From Adineta vaga (Eukaryota; Rotifera), in the NCBI GenBank assembly GCA_021613535.1, contig CP075495.1:13268001-13332000 (forward strand): 64,000 nt of DNA. Reading direction: 5' to 3'. The position numbers were made by a program, and so were the translations under genes. Positions 36,275 through 46,704 of this stretch are shown here, one piece after another; positions within the stretch are counted from its first letter, which is position 1; each line of letters opens with the position of its first letter. The notes under the pieces are model-generated. The model saw only the letters and a program-made list of their open reading frames with translations, made no database searches and had not been told where the DNA came from.

Positions 36275-37148
36275 TTAGTTTGAAAGTTCGATTTCATTGC
36301 AACCGTCTCTCGTAAAAGCTTTTTGAGATATATTAAGTTGACGCAATATATTATTTTGTTCAAACATATTTTGTTGAAGTAATTCAGCTAGATAAACGCT
36401 TTCATTATCGGTTATTTTTGTCACATCAAGTGAAAGAACTTTCAGAGTTGTATTTTCTATTAAAGCTTGAGCAATATGTATCGCACCGTCATCACCAATC
36501 GAATTAGCACCCATAAAAAGATCAGTTAGTGTTGAATTCGATTGTAAAAGTTGAGCAAGAAATTTACATCCTTCAGTTGTCAGTTGAGTGTGGGTAATAT
36601 CAACGAAAGTAAAGTTGATATTCATGTGTTTGACTGAACTGCTTTCGCAAAATACTAAATTTCTTCATGAATCATCATATTTTCGGAAAGGAATAGCTCG
36701 TTACACAGCAATTGGCATATCGTGATCCGTCAAATCTTGTTTGCAAAGATCTACATCATTGTTAGATGGACATTGGTTAATTAATCGTTCTAATCTCTCC
36801 TTTTGATAACCTTTATCTAGTGGCAAAGGTTCTTAGTTTTCACGTTCAAATACAAGCTCAGTAGACATGGTTATTCAGAGGGAGTTCATTGAGAGAAAAT
36901 GGAGCATCAACTTCTTTCAAATGAACAATATGGAGATTTGATGAACGTTTCAATTTACTAATCACTTCAAATTGTGTTGAAGGTAGAAGAACTTCGTTTT
37001 CAACATTGATGTATGAATGTGATTGGATAGATTTTCCATTTTTCCATTCAATATTAAATAGTGTCCGAGAGTCGTGATTACCAAGAAATTGTTCAGATTC
37101 AAGAACAGCAAGAGAATCTCCACCGTATATAACGTTTGCCAATCTCAT
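36275..37148 (-). pseudogene. Decayed ADP-ribosyltransferase / leucine-rich-repeat gene
   Basis: Reading the minus strand, 37148-36858 encodes the C-terminal part of an arginine-type ADP-ribosyltransferase domain, including a surviving E-x-E (ENE) followed by VLLP near its end. Next, at about 36700-36830 in a different frame, comes a segment like the usual linker before LRRs (LTDHDMPIAV) that ends in a nonsense codon. From 36625 to 36275 there are about three RNase-inhibitor-type leucine-rich repeats (116 codons). The N-terminal half of the ART domain is not found upstream. Frame changes, internal stops and the missing N-terminus mark it as broken. ART proteins with repeat tails are a common expanded family in bdelloid rotifers; that link is prior knowledge, not shown here. 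Confidence 0.55.
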
Positions 37149-37870
37149 ATTGTTTGTACTTTTCAGTTATACGTGTATTTATATAGTTACGCGCATTCGT
37201 TTCATAACGACACATGCGTATGCGATAAAAACAATCATTTCTTTTAGCATAGTAGAAAGAAATCAAGAGTAAACAAATGTTCTAAATTTCAGTTCCAGCC
37301 GAATTTCTTGCTTTCTTCTTGCAGAGAATTGCGGGTAAAAGATCACTTATTTGTGAAAAAGGAACTGAATGCTAGAAAATAGTGAAAAAGATTGTTATTT
37401 GAAATCTATATCACCATAGGCAAACTAAATACAACAACAACATTATTGCCACATCTTATTGGATAATCTTACATTTTTGAGTTTGAATTTGCAACACAAG
37501 GTATCCTAAAAGAAGTACTTGATGTATATATTCAATATAAATGACGATAAATCATTGCTTCTAGCTGCGAGCAGTTCAATTCTCTGATAAAATTCCGAAT
37601 TCAATTTCAAAACTCTCATCAAGCAAAATGTTAGACAGGTTTCATCTTCTGTCTAGTAGAAGAAGTTCATTAAAAATGTTTTCATGTTTTTATTGAAATA
37701 CAGAGAGTAAGGATATGGAGTATGCATTGTTTCCATATCCCTATACATATGATCATCGTGTTTCAATATTTATTATTTGCTCTTAGAATAATTTTCTAAA
37801 ATAAAATTTTTAATCAAGAAAAAACAATCAATTTATTCTTTTCGTTTGTTTATTACGTATTTAATATATA
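37149..37870. other. Spacer, nothing recognised
   Basis: AT-rich sequence between the broken ART/LRR gene and an orphan membrane gene. I looked here for the missing N-terminal ART segment and did not see one. Confidence 0.5.
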
Positions 37871-38503
37871 TCATCCAAAAAAGAATTGACACCTGTTTCT
37901 TAATAGAAATAATTCGAAGCGATTGAGAAAAAAATCAAGATGACTTTCAGCAAAACGCATAATAAAGAAAAGAGGAATCTTAAAAGAGATTGCCGTGATA
38001 TAATATTGCTGATATTCGTCGAAGACGATGTCTGGACATCCAAATGAATATTCTATAAGATAGCCAATACAAAGCAACGGAGCAAAGGTAGCTTCAACAA
38101 CCCATCGATGTATATTGATCGATTTTACTTGATTAGGATTAGTCGATAGTCCATACCATTGATAAATATAGCAAAATAGAATATAAACAAAAATTAATGC
38201 CGCGTCTTTTATCAATACAATTGCTGCGTAGTTGTATCTTCTTAAAGGCGAATAGGATCCCAAGGGGATATCTGATTGAATTATATGACAGAAATAACGA
38301 AAACGAGCAGAAATCATGAACAAAATAATAGAGAAATTCAGAAAAGGTAAATAAATGATGCCAAATATCGCTTCAACAATCAATACAACCGTTAAATGGG
38401 TTTGTAAACGAGGTCCCATGCTCACTTGACATATCATTCGTTTGTCATTCGTTACCAAAAGTTGATCAAAAAACAAAGACGATGTTTTATTCGTTAATGA
38501 CAT
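37871..38503 (-). CDS. Multi-pass membrane protein, unrecognised (A)
   Basis: Intronless, 210 aa. At least four long hydrophobic segments are visible: about 36-60, 92-115, 138-158 and 176-196. The first is followed by a basic aromatic stretch (SARFRYFCHIIQ), and short polar loops separate them. Four to five passes are too few for a standard 7TM receptor. The gene lies 417 nt downstream of another multi-pass gene on the same strand; I found no splice signals joining the two. No family recognised. Confidence 0.55.
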   Translation of the reverse strand: MSLTNKTSSLFFDQLLVTNDKRMICQVSMGPRLQTHLTVVLIVEAIFGIIYLPFLNFSIILFMISARFRYFCHIIQSDIPLGSYSPLRRYNYAAIVLIKDAALIFVYILFCYIYQWYGLSTNPNQVKSINIHRWVVEATFAPLLCIGYLIEYSFGCPDIVFDEYQQYYITAISFKIPLFFIMRFAESHLDFFLNRFELFLLRNRCQFFFG

Positions 38504-38919
38504 CGATTACATCAATGAATATTTTCTTTTTTCTTTTTCATTATTTATCTCGATTGCCTAAGAATAAAAAGTAGTCTGAGATATGCGACACATATTCGTC
38601 GGGCGTGACCTTTAGTCATTTGTGTCTCTTCTTTTTTATAAATGATTTTTTGAGAATAGGCATATGTCTATGATAAGTCAATGTCTTTCTTTAGTCAAAA
38701 TGTCGACGATTATATTGAATTTTTCGAAGGGAAGAGTCACTCATTTTTTTTCCTTCTCCGATCACTTTTCTATGACATAAGAAAACTTTTCTTGTGAAAA
38801 TTTATCTACTTTTATCAACATATATCATTATTAGAGAATAAAATCTTATTATGTCTGAATTAGAGAAATTTTATTTCATAGAAGTATCATAGAAATCTAT
38901 ATGAAGACAATTATTTCAT
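38504..38919. other. Spacer between two orphan membrane genes
   Basis: No coding frame. Checked for a donor near 38920 and an acceptor near 38510 that might fuse the flanking frames; none was convincing. Confidence 0.5.
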
Positions 38920-39531
38920 TCACATGTTGAAGACTTTGTAGTATATGAAGTTGATATAAAGTAAAAAAGCTCCTATAGAAGTGCCAATAAACATGAAAAA
39001 CCCAAGAGATCTTATTTTTAATAGAAAATAAACTATAGATATTTCGTCCATTTGAGGATCAGATCTTATGAATGTGATAATCGAATGGGTACATTTGAAA
39101 TTTGTAAAATAAACTATGGTGATTAATAACACACAATATTGATACATGATTGAATCGAATAAAGTTCTCGTAAAAAGATTTAAAAGAAATTCAATTGTAA
39201 TTAAGCATATCGAATAGCGGTGCTTAATACTTAATAAATACCGCTTGGCAGCTAAATCATTTTCACTTGCATTTTTTCGAAAGCGCCATTGCTTAGTTGA
39301 AACCATATGAAGCATTTGTTCCACTAGCTTTATTCCAATAGTCATAGAACAGCAAAGAATAATTAACAATAGTCGTACTATTAAATCAATACTGTCGTTT
39401 AAGCTATTTGTAAATTGCTTATACCACTTCTAGAGAAAAAATAACGGAGATTTATTCGTCGAATGTTTGTCTATGAACTTTTCTCTCACCATGTTTGATA
39501 AAACTGATGAAAATAATCGTACCTGTAACAT
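38920..39531 (-). CDS. Multi-pass membrane protein, unrecognised (B)
   Basis: Two exons: 39490-39531 (14 codons from ATG, ending at GTGAGA) and 38920-39429 (after a 'ttttttctctag' acceptor), phase 0, total 183 aa. Hydrophobic segments lie at about 24-44, 82-110 and 152-176, with a basic loop (KQWRFRKN) between the first two. A charged loop (IRSDPQMDEIS) precedes the last. The size and topology are similar to its downstream neighbour, suggesting a related lineage-specific pair. No known family motif is visible. The first exon is short but has good start and splice context. Confidence 0.5.
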
Positions 39532-41433
39532 TTTGATGATTTTCTCTCTCCTGTCCTTCGATTATAGAAAAGAAAAAGTTAGTTAAGATGAAAATCACGT
39601 GTTTCTATCGATAGAAACGGAAACGATCGAATTTTCTCGAATAACATCTATCATCACTTGAAAGAAAAGCTGCTAGCTATTATTCGAATAACTTTTGAAA
39701 TGAATGACACGAACCAGTGCAGTGTAGATCCCTAAAATTTTGTACGGCTCAAATGTGTTTTATTCATACGAATAATTGAAGATTTATTTTAAACAAAATT
39801 TTCACTATTGAATACTCGATATTGAAGAGATAATCAATTAACCATACATCAAATGATGGCGATCAATTTTCGATATGAGATTTGATAAACAAAGAGTGTG
39901 TATTTTTTATTGAAAGAAAATCATATCTTAAAAAATAAATCGTTGTGATGATGCGAATCAAAAACTTGTTTCATTCACATATTTTAATTGATATATTGTA
40001 CGTTTCGAGTTCAATTCTATTCGTATACATGAAAAGACGAATAATCTTGATCGAGTTATTCTCAATCAAACACTGATTGCCAAGAAGAAACATGTATGGG
40101 GAATGTTTTAAATATCAACTGAAAGTACAAAAAGTGGTAATAAATACTCAATACTACTATTTACAAAACTCACCTTGTATAAATATGAGCAAGAATGACT
40201 AATGTCTTGCATTTTTATATAAAAACATCAAGGAGAGTATGAGAGTGGTTGATAATGAGATGTACTATCCTCGCGTTCATTCTTAAAATTATCAAAACAA
40301 ATGTACCGTTAGATTCCCCAATCATAACTAGGATGTGAGTGTATGTACTCAGTCATTTCTGATTCGCACCTACACGCTTAATCACTTTGAAACTATTTGA
40401 TAAAACAGTTTTAAAATGATATTCTTATGATATTTTAACATCAGATATTATTTCTTCTTTCGCTTCTGATAAACTAAAATTTAAAAATTCATATAACAAT
40501 ATCGATAATATGAAACTTGTTATCGTCTATTCATAAAACTGATAAAATTTCATACCTCTTGTTCGCGCTATTTCATCTTCGAACAAAGCTCTATTTTTCT
40601 CTGGACAAGTGTATAGATAAGACATACAAATATAATAGTATCTCAAGAAATTATATCCATTTGTTAAGTTTAAATGATCATAATTATATACCGATTAAAT
40701 ACTTGTGACTTTTCAAAAACGTTTCTATACATATTCGATTCTTATAATTCAAATTAGACACTTTCAACTAATATCTGAAAATAATTTATAGAAAAATATT
40801 TATGCGCAAAAAGTCCTCACATTATGAAACAATACATTTGATCTAATAATGAAGTAAAAAGAAACTTTGCATGTATATACAATTGATTTTTGAAATGTAC
40901 CATCACTATCTGCAAGTAAAATATAGACTGGCAATTGTTTTTCACAATAGAAGATAGCAGCCGTATCCGCTACTAATCAAGATAGTTTGATACAGAACGT
41001 GTAAATTATCGTAGATGTGCGTTCAGACGGCCTTCAGCCGCCTTTGCTATCAATCTTTTTAACATTTTGAAATGCTGCAATCCTATTGGTCAGTTTCATA
41101 TATTGCCTGTAGCAAGCGTAAAATTCTTTGTTTTTTTCGGAAAAAAGTAGATGTCGACCTTCCCCTGAATGTAGAGACCATCTCTGGAAAGTTTCATTGC
41201 ATTTGCTCGTACGGTCTCCAAATGCATACCGAACAAACAGATAGACAAACAAACTTTCTTCTTTATATATATAGAAGATAGATAGATAGATAATTGTTTT
41301 GATCTTCTGTACGAATAAAAGTCACTATATTTTCGTATCTTTTTAATTACTAACAACCATTTGGAACTTCATTTTTATAGAAAATAAACAACATAGTATA
41401 CGAAATGCAATACATGAACTTTAACAATTAGTA
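39532..41433. other. Gene-poor spacer with a repeat-like segment
   Basis: About 1.9 kb, AT-rich, with no supported gene. The segment at about 41010-41293 is less AT-rich and looks like a dispersed repeat (separate entry). Confidence 0.5.
41010..41293 (+). repeat. Possible SINE/non-LTR-type repeat with GATA tail
   Basis: A compositionally distinct block ending in 'aacaaacagatagacaaac', a TA-rich stretch and a (GATA)n tail at about 41275-41293. Short tandem tails after a non-coding body are typical of SINE or LINE 3' ends. No A or B box or reverse transcriptase was identified, and no second full copy is in the window. Confidence 0.35.
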
Positions 41434-42360
41434 CTAAGCAACAAAAAAAGCTGAATTCAATCGTAGTAGGGCATATTCAAAAGCATTATGAGGATCATGC
41501 AAATTTACTTCTTTATGAAATATTGCATAATTATTCGTACGAAATAATTCAAATAATCGATGTGTACGTCGACTTGTTTCTTCATTGAGACCGGCACCAA
41601 GATGAATTTCAAATAAAATCTGGCGAATATAAGGTTTATTACTTTGATTCGTAACTGAAGGATCAAATAATTCTTCAAATAAATTAAATTCACTACCTTC
41701 AATATCAACTTTAAGTATATGAATTTGTCGTTTTTGATGACCAAGTTCTTTCATAATTGTCTCTAATGATTTTGTACCATCATTCTTTCCACTACCTAAA
41801 CGAGTTTGATGAAATATACAAACATTTTCAGGACATTTAAATAATCCCATGTCAAAGGTATGAATTTCTGCTTTCAGTAATTGTTCTTTCGTTGCACGTT
41901 CAAAACTAAAATCACCATTCGAACCAAATGAATAGATCAACAAATTAGTATCATTCATCTGTTGAAATCGATGTATATCACAGATCCATTTCCCACCATC
42001 TCCAGTATTGCCAATCCGTCGTTCAAATTCACAATGTATCGTTGGTTCCCAGTTATTTTGAAAAAACATATGACGTCTATCTGTTATACGATTTCGTTTA
42101 TCTTGTGATCGATGTATTGTTTTTCGAAGGTTCCAATCGGAATCTGATTCGCAAAACCATCCATCAGATTCATTCATGGACAATTGACACTGATAAGGCG
42201 TGCTTGTTGGCAGTGACCTACATTCTATGATCGGTGATAATGGTTTGTAATCTATCGTCAAATAATATAGAATGATGATTACAATAACAATCGGTGATAA
42301 AAATATTAATGATTTGCCAGTAAATGTGGAACAAAAGTTTTTTGTCATTGAATTGAACAT
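41434..42360 (-). CDS. FkbM/Methyltransf_22-like methyltransferase, copy 3 (type II membrane)
   Basis: Intronless, 308 aa. N-terminal anchor at about 17-35 (LIFLSPIVIVIIILYYLTI), then CQLSMNESDGWFCESDSDWN, RRIGNTGDGGKWICDIHRFQ, LLIYSFGSNGDFSFE and ILKVDIEGSEF. The 33 residues around GDGGKWICD are identical to copy 2. The C-terminal third is the most divergent of the family (THRLFELFRTNNYAIFHKEVN, different spacing). It is separated from copies 1 and 2 by the ART/LRR remnant and the two orphan membrane genes, all on the minus strand. A Golgi-lumen methyltransferase role is inferred from the motifs and topology. Confidence 0.82.
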   Translation of the reverse strand: MFNSMTKNFCSTFTGKSLIFLSPIVIVIIILYYLTIDYKPLSPIIECRSLPTSTPYQCQLSMNESDGWFCESDSDWNLRKTIHRSQDKRNRITDRRHMFFQNNWEPTIHCEFERRIGNTGDGGKWICDIHRFQQMNDTNLLIYSFGSNGDFSFERATKEQLLKAEIHTFDMGLFKCPENVCIFHQTRLGSGKNDGTKSLETIMKELGHQKRQIHILKVDIEGSEFNLFEELFDPSVTNQSNKPYIRQILFEIHLGAGLNEETSRRTHRLFELFRTNNYAIFHKEVNLHDPHNAFEYALLRLNSAFFVA

Positions 42361-45300
42361 TGATACTAAATCACTATATGTTTGCTGGATTAAAGACTAA
42401 ACAGAAAGAGAAATATATATATCGTGTCGAAGTTACTGTAAATGATATAGAAATATTTTTTGCTGCTAAAAACCATCAAAACTGTTTTATATTACATTTT
42501 CAAAATCATTTTTTACGATTAAAATATTAAAATTCATTTTTAAATATTCTGATCAACATGTACATATTCAAAAACTCAAAAATACACATATTTCTTAATC
42601 AAAATTATTGATAAATTATGATCGTATTAGTCCCGATAGCAAATTGGGGCATCACTTTAAGTTGGGTGAACACTTTTCCGAAACTCTGTACATTTGTTAA
42701 AATATTTAAAAGTGAATTTTAATATTTCAATCGTAAACAAATGATTTTGAAAATGTTTGTGCAAAATTTTATACTTTCTTCGAATTAAACTATGAGTTTG
42801 GGTGTATTTATAGTAACAGCTGAGCCCACACCTATCGATACCCAAAGTTATATTCGAAGAAAGTATAAAATTTTGCACAAACATTTTTAACTGTCCCAGA
42901 ATTTGTTGCCAGGGCTATATAATAGGTTTAAGTCTCAGGAGACGTAACACTCTTTTACACATTAAAAATACATTTATCAAATGAGGAAAAACATGAATCT
43001 TCCCTTCTGTCAATTCGTGTCGATTAATAGTAATCAATAGAATGAGGAAGACTGATTTGAATAACAAATAGCGTTTATTTCTCGTTAAAAATTATCTCAC
43101 GCTGTTACGCATGTAGAAAGAGAAGCTAATAAACCAAATACATTTTTCATTCGATTGCATTACAACTAAGAGAAAAATATTCAGAGACTTTTCCCTTAAC
43201 TTTCGAATTGTCTGGTATCTCAAAACAAGATTCTTGCTGATTATGATTTGATCGATACTGAAACTATCTAGATGCAGACTAATTCTAACATCTACTGATC
43301 GGAAATTACAATAAAAACGATTCAATGCATCATTCTAACGATAAAATTTTAATCTAAAACAATTTTATATAATAAGCTTAGAAAATCTTACACAGGCACA
43401 TCGTGAAGCTTTCGAGAAATTTTACTATTGCAAAATTCTCCAGAAAAGAAAGAATGTTTGTTTCATCAGCCATTCTTTATCTCTTTTATAAACAGAATCG
43501 AACGAAGAATATTAAATCCGAACAAATACGTTCAAAGATATTATCGCACTTCAACAATTATTAAAAACCTTATATTTGAAATTGTTCTTACCTTTTAATC
43601 GAAATAACAATTATTATTAAATTTACCAATAAAATGCATGGAAATGTCAAAATGATCTTTATCTTTTTGTAAAAGTCATTTTTGATTTCATTTGTCTTGT
43701 TCTCTCTTTTTCCTATCAATAATAAATCTACTTAGCTCCTTCTTCTTTTCTATTGTAAAATTAAAGCTGAGAAAGAATGGGATATTTTTAAATTTGAAAG
43801 AAAATTTAACTATGGATATGATTATTTAACATAACAAGAAAACAGAACTGCAAAGAGAACATCAGTCTTTTTCTTATTTCTTAAACTAATATTTATATTC
43901 TATCATTATACGATCTAAGATTACCTCTTTCTTTTCATGCAAATATCTATTTCTTTTGCTAGAAATATCATTTTTTATTTCCCTTTCTCAAGTTGATATT
44001 TGAAAGAAGAAAAAAACCCTATTTTTATTGTTTGAATTATTCATATAATTGATCTTTATATGTTATATTGAGAAATTTGACCTGATTGAGTACAAAACAA
44101 AGTGCATTTAACAACGATTATTTTTTCTTCAAATAAATATTTTTCTTTACTTCTGTAAAACAATCCTCAAAAATATAGAATGCATTACGCAGGAGAACAA
44201 TCAAAACTCATACTCAGATTTCGAGAGCAAACTATCAACAGCTGTATCTGTTTTTTTCTTTAAAACAAATTATTCAATCATAAATTATGTAAAAACCATT
44301 TTCTTTCTTCTTTCAAATATTTATTATAATCGAACTGATTATTCTACTAAAAAGTGTACTTAGATGATATTGATATGCAAAGAAACATGTGCTTGCAATT
44401 GGATCATCATCATGATCACAGATGTGTCCTTCATTTGAGGTGTCCTTTACAAAAGAAAAGTCATAAGATAACTTCCAATCAAAATAGACGTTATCCTTCG
44501 AATTTTTCAACTAGAATACTAAATTTAAGCTTAACATCTATTTCCAATCGAAATCGATCATGATGATTTTCATGAAAGAATACAAAAACAAACTGTATTT
44601 CAATATCGATCGAAGATATTCTATGTTGACATCTACTATTTCTATTGGTAAGACTCTACATAGATCAAACCATGACTGATGTGTCAGAGAATTGTTTACT
44701 ATTAAACATTTCATCGACAATCGAATTTCTTCTATAAGCAAAAAAAACTACACAATCATAAAAACTCTCGTCATTCTTTATTATCTTTGCATATCCTTAT
44801 ATAACTGTTAGTTCTACCGAACATATATTATGAAGTAAACTAATAATCTTTTCATTCAAAAGTGCGAAAGTTAATTATGATTGCTTTGAGTAAAAAGCAA
44901 AGTAAGAGTATTGAGAGGCACCATGTCGACTTACTATTTTCTTAATTCGATAAGGATAAAAAAACGAAAGTCAATTTTATGATTATAATCTTCTACAATT
45001 CACTTTTTTTAAACACAAATAATTATAAAAGATTCAATGATAAATTATCAAGTGTACTTCTGAACTCTTTTATGATCTCAATCAACTTCTAGTTATACTA
45101 GTTTCTTTTCTTTACAATCAGATTTGCCTTTATTAAATCACCATAATTTCTCTCAATCGATGATACTTCAATTCTAGGAATAAAAAAAAAGAACAATAGT
45201 TCGATAGAAGATTATGTGACAATGATTTCCGCTTCTTCAATCATTAATTTCATTAAGTACGAAAAAGATTAATGTTAGAATTCAGTTAACACAAAATTGA

Positions 45301-46704
45301 TTTATTTTATCAACACAGTTCATATTTAAATCTTCCTACGACAATCATAAGAAATGACTCGAAAATGTTAAGTATCATATCTAATCAGTTTATTCGAACT
45401 AATTTATCAAGCGAGTAAAATCCATACTTACTATTGTTTGCACTAGTTTTTAGTGAATTTGAATAAATTGATAAGTTCAAATACAAATGAGATATGTGTA
45501 TAGAAGAAGAAAAAAAAGGTTAGGTTCGATGAAAACTTAAAAATTATCTGGCAAATAATACGAACCATATAGAGGCAATCAAGTAAAATCAAGCAATTAT
45601 GAAAAAAGTATGTCATTAGATAGTAAAAAATTAATTTAGCAGAAGAAAAAACTCGTTTTCACACATGAATAAGATCTTTAACCATATTTTTATCCGTATT
45701 TTTTTAATGGAATATCACATCTATTTTAATAAGAAGAAAGATTTATTCGAATACCTTTCCAATGAATGAATGAAATGAGTACATCTTCAAGATAAATTCT
45801 CATGAAAAAAGAAACCGAGATCAAATTCTATATAGATTATGTCAATTCAGTTACATGAATAAAAAAATGTAATAAGCGGAATAATCTTATGTCCATGGTG
45901 TTTGTTATTTTGTGCAATTGATTGGAAGAAATTCTCTTTTATTTAGATAATTAAAACCTAAGAATAATAGACAATTCAATTTCTTTAGTATTGTTTAGAT
46001 AATATCTTTGTTTTCGAAATCAACATTCAATTAATATCTGTATATGTTTTTTTTCTTCTAACCAAAAGAACAAGGAATCTATTCTTCAGTTATCTTTCCG
46101 ATAAAATAGTCGACATGATGTAAGAAAAATATATCTATGTAACCTTGTAACAATTGTTTTTCTTCTCTTCTTCGACTTCTACATAACATTTACAAACAAG
46201 GCAAACAGATGAGATGAGACATTTGATGTATATACTCCATCGATGCTATAGGATATATAATCAATTGAAGGTGGAATATCATTGAGAGAGGAAGCAAATA
46301 ACGAGTTCCAATGAATAGATCATGTTTCATTCGATAGACGTATCAAATAGAGAAATGACTCTGATATATTTAAATCTCGTTTTTTTTCTTCAATAAATTT
46401 TTATCATCAACCAGCGGCATCTTGATTATTTGAGGTCACATTGTAAATAAAATGAACCAATCGATATATGTGCCCTCTTTTGCCTTCCGGTTACCGTTCT
46501 CTTCTTTTTTTTTCCTCTACTGTTCTTTTATTCATAATCTGTTCTTACACTGTATCATCATGTCTATACAACGCATGCGTTTTTTTTTCGAATACAACAA
46601 AAAAGAAAAAGAAAGATCATTAGGAATTGCCAATTTCTTCTTTTTGTTCTTTAGATTAGCCAGTTGATTGTGAAGCTTGCCCGTCCAGAATATTGGACGT
46701 GACA
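42361..46704. other. Large gene-poor interval
   Basis: About 4.3 kb of AT-rich DNA with no supportable gene. It holds the compound inverted repeat at 42494-42888. Overlapping short minus-strand frames at 44313-44741 have mildly protein-like composition (for example KDTSNEGHICDHDDDPI) but no domain, start context or splicing that would make a gene. The last 250 nt form the dystrobrevin promoter and 5' UTR. Confidence 0.45.
42494..42888. repeat. Compound inverted-repeat (foldback/MITE-like) element
   Basis: Two inverted repeats share a centre. Arm 42494-42549 pairs with 42699-42755 (about 57 nt, roughly nine in ten bases matching). Arm 42750-42785 pairs perfectly over 36 nt with 42852-42887 around a 66-nt loop. 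The middle block 42699-42785 thus has an inverted partner on each side. No transposase is present. Confidence 0.7.

Noticed and set aside
38503-38920. Fusion of the two orphan membrane genes into one
   Set aside because: No credible donor before the stop at 38920 nor acceptor upstream of 38503.
44313-44741. Possible small minus-strand genes in the gene-poor interval
   Set aside because: Short overlapping frames without domain, signal peptide or intron support; could be relics but cannot be supported.
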